Part shown: positions 1 through 9,571 of the stretch, piece by piece
How the letters are laid out: every line of letters begins with the position of its first letter
Position numbering within the stretch: position 1 is the stretch's first letter
Origin: UBA7672 sp047601145
GTDB lineage: Bacteria; Pseudomonadota; Alphaproteobacteria; Caulobacterales; Hyphomonadaceae
Reading direction: 5' to 3'
NCBI GenBank assembly: GCA_047601145.1
Contig: JASGJW010000005.1
Span: 310,001 to 374,000, forward strand
DNA length: 64,000 nt
Notes under the pieces: generated by a model
What the model saw: the letters and a program-made list of their open reading frames with translations, nothing else
Database searches by the model: none
What the model was told of the DNA's origin: nothing
Position numbers and translations under genes: made by a program

Positions 1-396
1 ATCCTCGTCGAGATGATCCACGACGTCCGCATCATCCCGCTGACGGACAAGCATCGCCCCGCCGCCATCGAGCAATGGATGGGCGACTCCATCGGCCGCT
101 ATGAAGGCGACACGCTCGTCGTCGAGACGACAGGCTTCCGTCCCAACCAGGCCTTCCGCGGCGGCCCCGGCGACATGACCGTCACCGAACGCTTCAAGCG
201 CGTCGCCGACGGCCAGATCCTCTACTCCTTCGAGATCAACGACCCGAAAGTCTTCACCGCCCCGATCAAGGCTGAGATCGCGATGAACACGACCGAGGGA
301 CCCCTGTTCGAATACGCCTGCCACGAAGGCAACTATTCCTTCGCCAACATGCTGGCCGGCCAGCGCGCCGCCGAAACGAAGCGGGGCGGCAAATGA
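1..396 (+). CDS. C-terminal part of uncharacterised secreted-family protein (copy A of 4)
   Basis: The reading frame is open from the first base of the window, so this is the 3' part of a longer gene; the first internal ATG is at 13. It belongs to the same unnamed family as the genes at 12369, 21759 and 23873. Shared marks are WMGDSIGRYEGDTLVVET in the middle, then TERFKRV, a DPKVFTAP segment, and YACHEGNYSFANMLAGQR near the C-terminus. The other copies carry signal peptides or lipoboxes, so an envelope location is inferred. The stop codon overlaps the ATG of the next gene (ATGA), which suggests translational coupling to the carboxypeptidase-like lipoprotein. Function is unknown. Confidence 0.75.
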   Translation: MLVEMIHDVRIIPLTDKHRPAAIEQWMGDSIGRYEGDTLVVETTGFRPNQAFRGGPGDMTVTERFKRVADGQILYSFEINDPKVFTAPIKAEIAMNTTEGPLFEYACHEGNYSFANMLAGQRAAETKRGGK

Positions 397-1571
397 GCAG
401 GCGTCTCGCCTTTCTTGCGCCGCTCGTCATCGCCGCCTGCGAGATGGCGCCGCTGCCCATCCCGTTCGTTGGTCCCTCGGCGCCGACCGGCATCTGCGCC
501 GGCGCAGGCGTCGTCGTCGACATCGATTTTGCCGCAGCGGGCCGGCATCACTGCGTGATCGCGCCCGATGGCTCGGTCGTTGTTTCGGTCGATCATGAAC
601 CCGCCGTCGTCGAAGGCATCAATCCCAGCCCGTGGTTTGCCTTCCGCGTCACGGCAGACGCTGCGCGCCAGACTTCGGTAACGCTCGACTATACAGACTA
701 CACGCATCGCTACGCCCCATGGACCAGCACCGACGGACGCAACTGGACGCAGCTCCCCGCCGACCGTCTCACGCTCAACGAAAAAAAGACCCGCGCAACG
801 TTGAAGCTCGGCCTGCCCAAGGGCGTCACCTGGGTTGCAGGCCAACCGCTCTCGTCAGCCGAGGACAACGTCAACTGGACGCGCAACGCACTTGCCGACC
901 GCGCCTTCAACGAGATGCGCTATGGCAAGTCGCTTCAGGGCCGCGATCTCATCGGCTTTGTCGGCGGCGGCGGCATCGACGCTGTCGTCATCCTGACGCG
1001 CCAGCATCCCCCTGAGACCAGTGGCCAGGACGCCTATCGCGGCTTCCTCGAGCGCCTGCTGAAGCGCAATGACGGCCCGGCCAATTCTTTCCGTTCCGGC
1101 CATCGCATCATCATCGCTCCGATGCCCAACCCGGACGGCGTCGACGGCGGCTACTGGCGCCTCAATGCCGGCGGCGTCGATCTCAATCGCGACTGGGGGG
1201 TGTTCACCCAACCTGAAACGAAGGCGCTCTCGACCTGGATCAAGGAACAGGCCGGCAACCGCCGCGTCGTCTCGATGATGGATTTCCACTCCACCGACAA
1301 GACGGTGATCTACGCCCCGCCGCTCACGTCGCCCTCGCCGACCATCGACTTCCTCAAGGCGCTGAAGACGAAGTTCGACACGACGCTGCCCAAACCTCCC
1401 GAGTGGAGCTATGCGCACAACGCCAATGGCGGGACATCCAAGGGCTGGGCGCTTGAAGCACTGAAAGCACCCGGCATCACGGTCGAGCTCTGGGACCAGA
1501 TCCCCACTGCCGACGCCCGCGCGCTCGGCGCTGCAGCGGCCGATGCAATGATCGAGTACTTTACCAGATAG
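393..1571 (+). CDS. M14-family zinc carboxypeptidase-like lipoprotein
   Basis: The 392-residue protein starts with a short hydrophobic leader and a lipobox-like IAAC (Cys16), so it is probably a lipoprotein. The catalytic half shows the M14 zinc site: H205 and E208 in RQHPPE, and H299 in MMDFHS. NPDGV followed by LNAGGVDLNRD (about residues 246-266) is the usual substrate-binding and Asn-Arg region, and E365 in GITVELWDQ fits the catalytic glutamate. Residues 35-130 form a beta-rich N-terminal domain of unknown role. Removal of C-terminal residues from peptides or cell-wall fragments in the periplasm is the family expectation. It overlaps the upstream gene by 4 bp and its stop lies 1 bp from that of a convergent TonB receptor. 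Confidence 0.85.
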   Translation: MSRRLAFLAPLVIAACEMAPLPIPFVGPSAPTGICAGAGVVVDIDFAAAGRHHCVIAPDGSVVVSVDHEPAVVEGINPSPWFAFRVTADAARQTSVTLDYTDYTHRYAPWTSTDGRNWTQLPADRLTLNEKKTRATLKLGLPKGVTWVAGQPLSSAEDNVNWTRNALADRAFNEMRYGKSLQGRDLIGFVGGGGIDAVVILTRQHPPETSGQDAYRGFLERLLKRNDGPANSFRSGHRIIIAPMPNPDGVDGGYWRLNAGGVDLNRDWGVFTQPETKALSTWIKEQAGNRRVVSMMDFHSTDKTVIYAPPLTSPSPTIDFLKALKTKFDTTLPKPPEWSYAHNANGGTSKGWALEALKAPGITVELWDQIPTADARALGAAAADAMIEYFTR

Positions 1572-1572
1572 T

Positions 1573-4500
1573 CTAGAACGTCTTCCGAACGTTCACGTAA
1601 ACGAACCGGCCCTGCGGGTTATGCAGATCGCCGAGATAGCCGAAGTTCGTGTCGGCCAGCGGCGGAACCTCGTCGAAGATGTTCCTCACGCCCACGCGCA
1701 AACGCGTCGGCTTGTCGCTGTCCTGATCGAACTCGTACTGCACATAGAGGTTGTGCGTCTGGAAGCTGTCGATGATCCACGGCTGGTTGGTCGCCGTCAG
1801 CACGATCTGCTGGTCCTCGACATCTCCAACATAGGACGTAAACCAGCCAGCGCCCCATTCATCCTTGCGCCAGGTCAGCGAGGACGTGTAGCGCCATTCC
1901 GGCCGGCCGAAATTGCGGATGAGATTGCCCTGACCGTTCACGCGCAGCACGGACGGGATCGCTCCGGCCGCCGCAGCCGCGTTGATCGTCGCGCCATTCG
2001 GCGAGACGCCCTGGAAGAACTTGTCCAGCAACGCCGCATTCAACTTGAACGAGAAGTCGCCGATCGGCGTGTCGTCGAGAGTGTAGTACAGGCCAAAATC
2101 CCAGCCCTGCACCGTACGCGCGTCGAGATTGAGGTAATTGTCGTCGACGAACACGATGTCGCCTACCGGCGCGAGGCCCGTGCCCTGGAAGTCGAGGATG
2201 TCCTGAGCATCCGGCGCGGCGCGAACAACAGCCGGGTTCGATCCGCCATTCTCGCGCAGGACGTAGTCGAGCAGGATATGGTTGTCGTCGCCGAAGATAC
2301 CGACGACGTTTTTCTGCTCGATGCGCCACCAGTCGGCAGTGAAGCTGATCTCCCCGAACTCGGGCGGCAGGAAAGTTCCCTCGAACACGAAGCCATAGGT
2401 GAGGTTGGTCGACTCTTCAGGCTTGAGCGCCGTGCTGCCCTGCCGGTTCGAGATCACCGACTGCGAGGATCCTGCCACCGACGGACAGTTGGTCGTGAAC
2501 GCCGGAACCGGCGTGTTGTTGTTCCGCGCCTGGCGCACAGCCGCCTCGCAGCGGATGAAATCGGTGCGGATGTTGGAGCGTTGCAGGCCCGCTTCAAACT
2601 GCTGCTGCAGGTTCGGCGCGCGGAAACCTTCCGACCAGGCCGAGCGCACCAGCATCCAGTCGAACGGCCGCCAGGACAGCGCGACCTTCGGCTTGGTCAC
2701 CGATCCGAACGTGTCGAAATTCTCATAGCGCACAGCCAGCTGCGTATCGATCGACTGCACGAACGGGATGTTCATGTCAGGCGAGACCAGCGGGACCTGG
2801 AATTCGGCATAGGCCGATTGGACCGTCCGGCTTCCGCGCGTGTCGAGCGAAGCCGAGTTGCCCTGCAGGTCATTGGTGATCGGCGCCGTCGAGATGATGT
2901 CGTCGAACATGACCGTGCCATCCTGGCGCGGATCGCGATCATCGACGAACGTCTCGCGACGCGCCTCGACGCCGATCGCGGCGCCGACATCGCCGGCCCA
3001 CAGCGTCAGGAAGTCCGGCCGCGAGATCTTGAAGTCCCATGAGGCGAGCGAAGTGCGGTTCCGGCGCACCGCCCACACCGTGAACGAGTCGATCGCTGCG
3101 CGCTGGCTAGGCGTGCAATCGCCGCCGTCGAAGTCATTGGCGCAGCCGCCGCTGAACGGGTTGTACGCATCCGGCGTCGAACGCGCGAGCGCCTGCTGGA
3201 ACAGCGTGTTGGAGACGCGGTTTTCCTTGTCCTCCGTCGCCGCCATTGTGTAGAGCAGCCCGCTTTCCCAGTCCCAGTCAGCAAAATCGCCACGCAATCC
3301 TATCAGCGCGCGCGTGGAGAGGTTCTCCACCTCCGTGCGGCGCGGACCGGCGTCGATCGGGCGATAGGCCGACGTCCCCGTCAGCGAACCGAGCACGAGA
3401 TCGAGACCGCCTGCCGGTGCGTTGGTCACGGCAAGACGATTGGGTGATCCGACAGGACCGAACGGGTTGTAGTAGTTGCTGGCCGGGATCACGATCGGAA
3501 CCGCCCCCAGCATCGGCGCTGCTTCCCGGAAGCCGAGCGAGTCGGCGAGATAGACCCCGGCCTCGGCAAAGAGCTCCAGCCCGTTGTCGAAATCATGGTT
3601 CAGGAACGCGAACGCATTGTAGCGGTCGACGCCGTTGGTCACCGACGTCACATCGTTCACATTGTAGCGGATGTCCTGCGGTCGCGTGCTCGTCGTGCTG
3701 AAGCAGGTGTCGGCCGTGTATGCGACCGCACATCCCGGCAGCGAGCTGGGCTGGATGTGGAACTGGCCATTGGCGTTGCTGATCGCCGTGCCGTTGACGG
3801 TGACGTTCCCCGCCGAGAACCGGTCGAAGATGCCCCAGGCCGAGGTCAGTGACGTGTTGTTGAAGTTTGCCGAGGCCGTTGCATCCGCCTTCCAGTTGGC
3901 CGGAAGGCGGGAGCGCAGGTCGGCATTGGCCGTGAAGTCCCTGTCTGCCGCGAAGATCGGATCGCGCGTGAAATAGGAGCCCAGCAGCGACAGGTGCGTC
4001 CGGTCATCGTCGGATGCGATGCCCCATTCGAACGAAGCTGTCAGTTCGTCTGCCGACGCGCCGGACTCGCTGCCATAGGTCAGCTCAGCCGTGAAACCCT
4101 CGAGATCGTTCTTGAGAACCGTGTTGACCACGCCTGCGACCGCGTCTGCGCCATAGATGGCCGAAGCGCCGTCCAGCAGGACTTCGATCCGCTTCACGCC
4201 GCTCGTTGGAATGGAGTTGGTGTTGACCGTCACCACCGGCACGAGGTTTTCCGATTGCGTGCCGGGATGGTTCACCAGCCGCCGGCCGTTCAGCAGGACC
4301 AGCGTGTTCCCCGTCCCGAGCGCGCGCAGGTTGATGGAGGCCGTGTCGCCCCTGGCGTCATTCAGGCTGCCGATGGTCCGCGACGTGTTGAAACCGACAT
4401 CGCCAAGCTGCGGGATCGACCGGAACAGGTCATCACCCGAAGTCGCCGCCACTGCCTCGATATCAGCTGGCCCCAGAACGGTAACCGGCAGCGCCTCGGT

Positions 4501-4671
4501 GGGCCTGGCCCCGACGATCTGGGAGCCGACGACCACGACGACATCGCGGCCTTCCTCCGGGGCTTCCCCCTCAGGCGGCTGTTCCTGCGCAAAAGCTGCG
4601 CCTGCCAGCGCCAAAGTCGTGGACGCCAGCAGCATTGCCCGGATGCTGGCTCCGGGGCCCGAAAGCGACAT
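1573..4671 (-). CDS. TonB-dependent outer-membrane receptor
   Basis: The 1032-residue protein has a signal peptide ending near AGAAFAQE, a plug domain from about residue 40 to 190 (DVVVVVGSQIVG, then INLRALGTGNTLVLLNGRRL, and VEVLLDGASAIYGADAVAGV), and a long beta-barrel that ends in an aromatic residue (NVRKTF), as outer-membrane barrels do. Length and plug style match large TonB receptors of Caulobacterales and Sphingomonadales that import carbohydrates, peptides or other organic substrates; no siderophore gene is nearby. The start is supported by GAGGGGAG a few bases upstream. The adjacent peptidase-like lipoprotein makes peptide uptake possible, but the substrate is inference. Confidence 0.92.
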   Translation of the reverse strand: MSLSGPGASIRAMLLASTTLALAGAAFAQEQPPEGEAPEEGRDVVVVVGSQIVGARPTEALPVTVLGPADIEAVAATSGDDLFRSIPQLGDVGFNTSRTIGSLNDARGDTASINLRALGTGNTLVLLNGRRLVNHPGTQSENLVPVVTVNTNSIPTSGVKRIEVLLDGASAIYGADAVAGVVNTVLKNDLEGFTAELTYGSESGASADELTASFEWGIASDDDRTHLSLLGSYFTRDPIFAADRDFTANADLRSRLPANWKADATASANFNNTSLTSAWGIFDRFSAGNVTVNGTAISNANGQFHIQPSSLPGCAVAYTADTCFSTTSTRPQDIRYNVNDVTSVTNGVDRYNAFAFLNHDFDNGLELFAEAGVYLADSLGFREAAPMLGAVPIVIPASNYYNPFGPVGSPNRLAVTNAPAGGLDLVLGSLTGTSAYRPIDAGPRRTEVENLSTRALIGLRGDFADWDWESGLLYTMAATEDKENRVSNTLFQQALARSTPDAYNPFSGGCANDFDGGDCTPSQRAAIDSFTVWAVRRNRTSLASWDFKISRPDFLTLWAGDVGAAIGVEARRETFVDDRDPRQDGTVMFDDIISTAPITNDLQGNSASLDTRGSRTVQSAYAEFQVPLVSPDMNIPFVQSIDTQLAVRYENFDTFGSVTKPKVALSWRPFDWMLVRSAWSEGFRAPNLQQQFEAGLQRSNIRTDFIRCEAAVRQARNNNTPVPAFTTNCPSVAGSSQSVISNRQGSTALKPEESTNLTYGFVFEGTFLPPEFGEISFTADWWRIEQKNVVGIFGDDNHILLDYVLRENGGSNPAVVRAAPDAQDILDFQGTGLAPVGDIVFVDDNYLNLDARTVQGWDFGLYYTLDDTPIGDFSFKLNAALLDKFFQGVSPNGATINAAAAAGAIPSVLRVNGQGNLIRNFGRPEWRYTSSLTWRKDEWGAGWFTSYVGDVEDQQIVLTATNQPWIIDSFQTHNLYVQYEFDQDSDKPTRLRVGVRNIFDEVPPLADTNFGYLGDLHNPQGRFVYVNVRKTF

Positions 4672-5131
4672 GACGCTCCCCTCGTCTTGCGTGCGCCCTC
4701 CGGCCCTCCACCATTAGGTGCACATGGCGGACATCCTCCGCTGGGCGACATTCTGTCAACCAAATTCCCCTGCCCGGCTGATGGATGCTCGCCCCTGCGT
4801 CCGGCTCGCTACATCGTGAGGCGGCGACAATCAGGTTCCGCCCGGCTTCACGGCTAATTGAACCTTTGTTTTCCGGGTGTTGACCCCGTGTCGTTGACCG
4901 AATTTCAAGCCCCGGTGCTTATGATCGCGCGCTAAAGGTTCAAACAGTTCCTGTTCAATCACTGCAGACGCCCCGTTTCGTCGCGGGTCCGTCATTTTCT
5001 GAGGCTACGCCGCGTCGGCTGGCCGCAGACGGTTTTCCGGACAAGGCGCGTATCAGAACCAGCCTTCCAGGCGGCCCCAAGGATGGCCGTAGGGGCGGCG
5101 GGCGTGTAGTCTGGTGGTGGAGTTGCAGTCT
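4672..5131. other. 460-bp divergent intergenic region
   Basis: This lies between the TonB receptor (leftward) and the RND operon (rightward). I see no convincing coding frame. It holds two GTTGACC copies 14 bp apart (4879-4885 and 4893-4899) and the inverted repeats described in the next entry. It should contain both promoters, but I cannot place a confident -35/-10 pair. Confidence 0.6.
4858..4955. promoter_or_regulatory. Inverted-repeat cluster, possible operators
   Basis: TTGAACCTTT at 4858-4867 is repeated as its exact reverse complement AAAGGTTCAA at 4934-4943, 66 bp apart. It is followed directly by a small palindrome AACAG-TTC-CTGTT at 4943-4955. The position between two divergent envelope-transport genes suggests regulator binding sites. 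No regulator gene is adjacent, so the partner is unknown. Confidence 0.35.
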
Positions 5132-6355
5132 ATGGAGCTGACCAAGCGCAAGGTCGTCGCGGGAGCCGTCGCCGTTGCCGTTCTGGCGGTCGGCGGTATT
5201 GCTTTCGTCGCGATGAACCAGCCCGGCTCGGCCAAGCCTGAGGCTGCGATGGCGGGCGGACCGGGCGGCGGCGGACGCGGCCCCGGTGGTCCGGGCGGAC
5301 CTGGCGGGCCCGGCGGAGGACGCGGCGCCCCTCCGACCCAGGTGAGCGCGGTTGAAGCCCTTCCCAAAACGTTTACGGCCCGCATCGAGGCCCTCGGCAC
5401 GCTGGAGCCGCGCGAACGCGTCGTCCTGACCGCCAATGCGGCCGACCGCGTCACCGGCGTCTATTTCGAGGACGGCCAGCGCGTCGCAAAGGGCAAGGTC
5501 CTCATGACCCTCGTCAATGACGAGGAGAACGCCCAGCTCGAAAGCGCCAAGGCGACCGAAGCCAACGCCAAACTGGTCTACGAGCGCAACCAGCGCCTCG
5601 CGGCCAACGACGCCATCGCCCAGCTCGAACTCGAACGCACCAAGTCGGCCTATGACGCCGCCACCGCAAACGTGGGGGCCATCCAGGCCCGCCTGCGCGA
5701 CCGCGTGCTGATCGCCCCGTTCTCCGGCGTGCTTGGCTTCCGCCAGGTTTCCGTCGGCGCCTATGTCTCGCCCGGCCAGACCGTCGCGAACCTGATCGAC
5801 GACAGCGCCATGCGCCTCGAATTCGGCGTGCCCTCGGTCTTCGTCAGCGACCTCAAGCCTGGCCTCGAGATAAGCGCGACGACCAAGGACATTCCGGGCC
5901 GCGTCTTCAAGGGCACGCTCACCTCGATCGACAATGCCATCGACTCGACCTCGCTGGCCGTTAAGGTCCGCGCCACTCTGCCGAACAAGGACGGCGCGCT
6001 GCGCGCCGGCACCTCGATGACGGTCAGCCTGATGTCGAAGCCACGCACCTCGCTGTCTATCCCCGAGATTTCGGTGATCGCCGAAGGCTCGAAGACCTTC
6101 GTCTATGTCGTGGACCGCACGCGCCAGCCCGCCGTCGCCGCCAAGACGGAGGTCATGATCGGTACGCGCGAACGCGGCACGGTCGAAGTTGTCAACGGTC
6201 TCAACTCCGGCGACCTCGTGGTCACGGACGGCGTGCTGAAGCTCCGCCCGGGCGGCCCGGTACGCGTCAAGGGCGAGACGCCCGCTGGCGAAGGTGGCGC
6301 CCCGAAAATCGCTTCGGGCGAAGGACCGTCGGACAAAGCCGGCCTCAGACAATAA
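5132..6355 (+). CDS. RND efflux periplasmic adaptor (membrane fusion protein)
   Basis: The ATG at 5132 is chosen because GGAG lies 9 bases upstream; an alternative GTG lies 18 bases earlier. The 407-residue product has an N-terminal membrane anchor, then a Gly/Pro-rich linker (about residues 40-70), a lipoyl/barrel-sandwich segment (ALGTLEPRERVVLTANAADR and, after the hairpin, RVLIAPFSGVLGFRQVSVGAYV), an alpha-hairpin around ENAQLESAKATEANAKLVYE, and a beta-barrel and membrane-proximal domain (VKVRATLPNKDGALRAGTSM). It should bridge the inner-membrane pump encoded 18 bp downstream to an outer-membrane channel. No TolC-type gene is present in the window. Confidence 0.93.
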   Translation: MELTKRKVVAGAVAVAVLAVGGIAFVAMNQPGSAKPEAAMAGGPGGGGRGPGGPGGPGGPGGGRGAPPTQVSAVEALPKTFTARIEALGTLEPRERVVLTANAADRVTGVYFEDGQRVAKGKVLMTLVNDEENAQLESAKATEANAKLVYERNQRLAANDAIAQLELERTKSAYDAATANVGAIQARLRDRVLIAPFSGVLGFRQVSVGAYVSPGQTVANLIDDSAMRLEFGVPSVFVSDLKPGLEISATTKDIPGRVFKGTLTSIDNAIDSTSLAVKVRATLPNKDGALRAGTSMTVSLMSKPRTSLSIPEISVIAEGSKTFVYVVDRTRQPAVAAKTEVMIGTRERGTVEVVNGLNSGDLVVTDGVLKLRPGGPVRVKGETPAGEGGAPKIASGEGPSDKAGLRQ

Positions 6356-6373
6356 CGCAGGAGCAGTAGCGCC

Positions 6374-9300
6374 ATGCTTCTGTCGGACACTTCCATCAAG
6401 CGGCCGGTCTTCGCATCGGTCATCGGCCTGCTGCTGATCGCGGTCGGCTTCGTTTCGTTCACCCGCCTGGCGCTGCGCGAATACCCCGACATCGATCCAC
6501 CGATCGTCTCGATCCGCACGACTTACCAGGGCGCCTCCGCCAACGTCGTCGAGACCCGCATCACCGAGGTGATCGAAGATCGCATCTCCGGCATCGAGGG
6601 CATCCGCTTCATCAACTCCTCGAGCCAGGACGGCCAGTCCGTCATCTCGATCGAGTTCGACATCTCCCGCAACATGGACTCGGCCGCCAACGACGTGCGC
6701 GACCGTGTCGGCGGCATCCTCCGGCAGCTTCCGCAGGAAGCCGATCCGCCAGACGTCCAGAAGGCCGACGCCTCCGAGGAAACCGTTCTCTGGCTCCGCG
6801 TCGCCTCCGACAAGCGCTCACCGCTTGAGCTCACCGACTATGCCGAACGCTATCTCGTCGACCGCTTCTCCTCGATCGACGGCGTCGCACGCGTTCAGAT
6901 CGGCGGCCAGCGCACCCCCGCCATGCGCGTTTGGCTTGACCGCCGCGCCATCGCCGCCCGTGGCCTCACCGTCGGCGACATCGAACGCGCCGTCCGCACC
7001 GAAAACGTCGAAACGCCCGCCGGCAGCCTGACTTCGCAGGACCTGATCTTCACCGCTCGCATCGACCGACCGTTCCGCACGCCGCAGGAGTTTTCGCAGC
7101 TCGTTGTCGCCAAGGGCGCTGACGGGGTCGTGGTCCGCCTGGGCGACGTCGCTCGCGTCGAGTTCGGCGCCGAGGAAGACCGATCCATCTTCCGCGCCAA
7201 CGGCCTCGACACCATAGGCATCGGCATCATCAAGCAATCGACCGCAAACGTCGTGGAAGTCGCCAAGGAAGCGCGTGCGCGCGCCGAGGAGGTCAAGGCC
7301 TCCCTGCCCGAGGACATGTCGATCGTCGTCAACTTCGATGGTTCGATCTTCGTGAACGCCGCGATCAACGAGGTCTTCATGACGCTCGGCATCGCTGTGC
7401 TGCTCGTCGTGGGCGTGATCTTCGTCTTCCTGGGGTCGTTCAAGGCGACGCTTATCCCCGCCGTCACCGTCCCGATCTCGCTGATCGCCTCCTTCACCGT
7501 GCTCTACGCGCTCGGCCTGTCGATCAACATGCTGACGCTGCTCGCGCTCGTCATGGCCATCGGCCTCGTGGTCGACGACGCCATCGTCGTGCTGGAAAAC
7601 ATCCACCGGCGCATCGAGGAGGAAGGCGAAACCCCACTCGTCGCCGCCTATCGCGGCACGCGGCAGGTCGGATTCGCGGTCGTCGCGACGACGCTGGTGC
7701 TCGTCGCGGTGTTCGTGCCGATCACCTTCATGCAGGGCCAGATGGGCCGGCTCTTCACCGAGTTCGCCATCGCCATCGCCGCCGCCATCGCCTTCTCGAT
7801 GCTCGTCGCGCTGACGATCTCGCCGATGATGGCGTCCAAGCTGCTCGATCCGCATGTCGATCACAGCCAGAAGAAGAATCAGGGCTTTGCCTACCGGGTC
7901 GACCAGTTCTTCTCCGGCATGCGCAAGGGCTATGGCCGCGTGTTCGACGCCACGGTGCGCCGTCCGATCGCCATCGCCATCGCCTTCTTCGCCATCCTAG
8001 CCGGCAGCGTCGCCCTGTTCACGATCATCCCAGGCGAATATACGCCGCAGGAAGACCGCGGCTCGTTCCAGATCATGATCACGGGACCTGAAGGCGCCTC
8101 CTTCGAGTACATGGTCCCCTTCATCGAGCAGATCGAGCAACGCCTCATTCCGATGATGGAAGCCGGCGAGATCGAGGGCATTTCGGTCCGCGCGCCGGGC
8201 GGTTTCGGTCCGGGCGGCAGCGCCTTCAACTCCGGCTCGATCCAGGTCGTGCTGAAGGAATGGGGACATCGCCGCAACGGCTTCACGATCATCAACGAGA
8301 TCAACCGCCGCCTCTCCGACATCACCGGCGTCCGCGCCTTCGCGGTCATGTCCTCGGCATTTGGCCGCGGCAGCGGCAAGCCGATCCAGTTCGTCATCAA
8401 GGGCCCGTCCTACGAAACCCTGGTCCAGTGGCGCGATACCTTCCTCGATGCGCTGAACAAGGAAAATCCCGGCATCGGCCAGATCGACTGGGACTACAAG
8501 GAAACCCAGCAACAGGTCCGCGTGAACGTCGACTACAACCGCGCGTCCGACCTCGGCGTCACGGTCCAAGAGATCGGCTCCACGCTGCAGACGATGCTCG
8601 GCTCCAAGCGCGTCGGCACGTTCGTGCAGAACGGCGAAGAGCGTTACGTGATCTTCGAGGGCGAGCGCACGGAACAGGCGACGCCGCAGGACATGGAAAA
8701 CATCTATGTCCGCTCGGCCCGCACGCAGGAGCTGATCCCGCTCTCCAACCTGGTGAAGATCGAGCCCACGGCCGATAGCCGCCGCCTCAACCGTTACAAC
8801 CGTGTTCGCTCGATCACCATCGATGCTACGCTGAACCCGGGCGTCTCGCTCGGCGTCGCGCTGGACAAGATGGAAGCCATCGCCCGCCGTGTCCTGCCGC
8901 AGGAAGCCGCCTTCGACTACAAGGGCCAGTCGCTCGACTACAAACGGTCCGGCGAGTCGATCATGTTCGTGTTCGGCTTCGGTATCCTGGTCGTGTTCCT
9001 GGTGCTCGCAGCCCAGTTCGAAAGCTGGATCCACCCCTTCGTCATCATGCTGTGCGTGCCAGCCACCGTCGGCGGCGGCTTGCTGGGCATCTGGGTCACC
9101 GGCAACACGCTCAACATCTACACGCAGATCGGCCTGATCATGCTCGTCGGCCTCGCGGCCAAGAACGGTATTCTCATCGTCGAATTCGCGAACCAGCTGC
9201 GAGACAGCGGCAAGGAGTTCAATATGGCCCTGCGTGAAGCGGCCCTCACCCGCTTCCGCCCGATCCTGATGACCTCGCTCACCGCCGTCGCGGGCGCCAT

Positions 9301-9526
9301 CCCGCTGATCTTCAGCCACGGCGCGGGTTCAGAAACGCGTTCGGCGATTGGCGTCGTCATCCTGTTCGGCGTGCTCACCGCGCTGGTCGTCACGCTGGTC
9401 CTCGTGCCCGCCGCCTATTCGCTGCTGGCCCGCCACACCGGCTCGCCTCGCGATGTCGAGCGCAAGCTGGCCAAGGAAGAGGCCGACACGCCGGACCACG
9501 ATCCGCCGCTGCATCCGGCCGAATAG
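6374..9526 (+). CDS. RND-family multidrug efflux pump, inner-membrane permease
   Basis: At 1050 residues this is the usual length for an AcrB/MexB-type HAE1 pump. TM1 follows DTSIKRPVFASVIGLLLI. The proton-relay pair is visible as D401/D402 in GLVVDDAIVVLENIHRR, and K930 in GLAAKNGILIVEFANQ is the matching lysine. Two large periplasmic loops separate TM1-2 and TM7-8. It couples proton entry to drug, detergent or lipid-like substrate export with the adaptor encoded just upstream (18-bp gap). The C-terminal tail is short and acidic. The substrate cannot be read from the sequence. Confidence 0.95.
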   Translation: MLLSDTSIKRPVFASVIGLLLIAVGFVSFTRLALREYPDIDPPIVSIRTTYQGASANVVETRITEVIEDRISGIEGIRFINSSSQDGQSVISIEFDISRNMDSAANDVRDRVGGILRQLPQEADPPDVQKADASEETVLWLRVASDKRSPLELTDYAERYLVDRFSSIDGVARVQIGGQRTPAMRVWLDRRAIAARGLTVGDIERAVRTENVETPAGSLTSQDLIFTARIDRPFRTPQEFSQLVVAKGADGVVVRLGDVARVEFGAEEDRSIFRANGLDTIGIGIIKQSTANVVEVAKEARARAEEVKASLPEDMSIVVNFDGSIFVNAAINEVFMTLGIAVLLVVGVIFVFLGSFKATLIPAVTVPISLIASFTVLYALGLSINMLTLLALVMAIGLVVDDAIVVLENIHRRIEEEGETPLVAAYRGTRQVGFAVVATTLVLVAVFVPITFMQGQMGRLFTEFAIAIAAAIAFSMLVALTISPMMASKLLDPHVDHSQKKNQGFAYRVDQFFSGMRKGYGRVFDATVRRPIAIAIAFFAILAGSVALFTIIPGEYTPQEDRGSFQIMITGPEGASFEYMVPFIEQIEQRLIPMMEAGEIEGISVRAPGGFGPGGSAFNSGSIQVVLKEWGHRRNGFTIINEINRRLSDITGVRAFAVMSSAFGRGSGKPIQFVIKGPSYETLVQWRDTFLDALNKENPGIGQIDWDYKETQQQVRVNVDYNRASDLGVTVQEIGSTLQTMLGSKRVGTFVQNGEERYVIFEGERTEQATPQDMENIYVRSARTQELIPLSNLVKIEPTADSRRLNRYNRVRSITIDATLNPGVSLGVALDKMEAIARRVLPQEAAFDYKGQSLDYKRSGESIMFVFGFGILVVFLVLAAQFESWIHPFVIMLCVPATVGGGLLGIWVTGNTLNIYTQIGLIMLVGLAAKNGILIVEFANQLRDSGKEFNMALREAALTRFRPILMTSLTAVAGAIPLIFSHGAGSETRSAIGVVILFGVLTALVVTLVLVPAAYSLLARHTGSPRDVERKLAKEEADTPDHDPPLHPAE

Positions 9527-9571
9527 GCCCAACCGACTGCATCACCCCGGGGGACAAACGGGGAATCGCCT

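Noticed and set aside
5255..5335. GGC-rich repeated stretch, considered as a tandem repeat or CRISPR-like array
   Set aside because: It is the coding sequence of the Gly/Pro-rich linker in the RND adaptor; repeat units are irregular and there are no spacers.
4955..6352. A 465-codon minus-strand open frame over the RND adaptor
   Set aside because: Same bias effect; the plus-strand adaptor has all family motifs and a matching ribosome-binding site.
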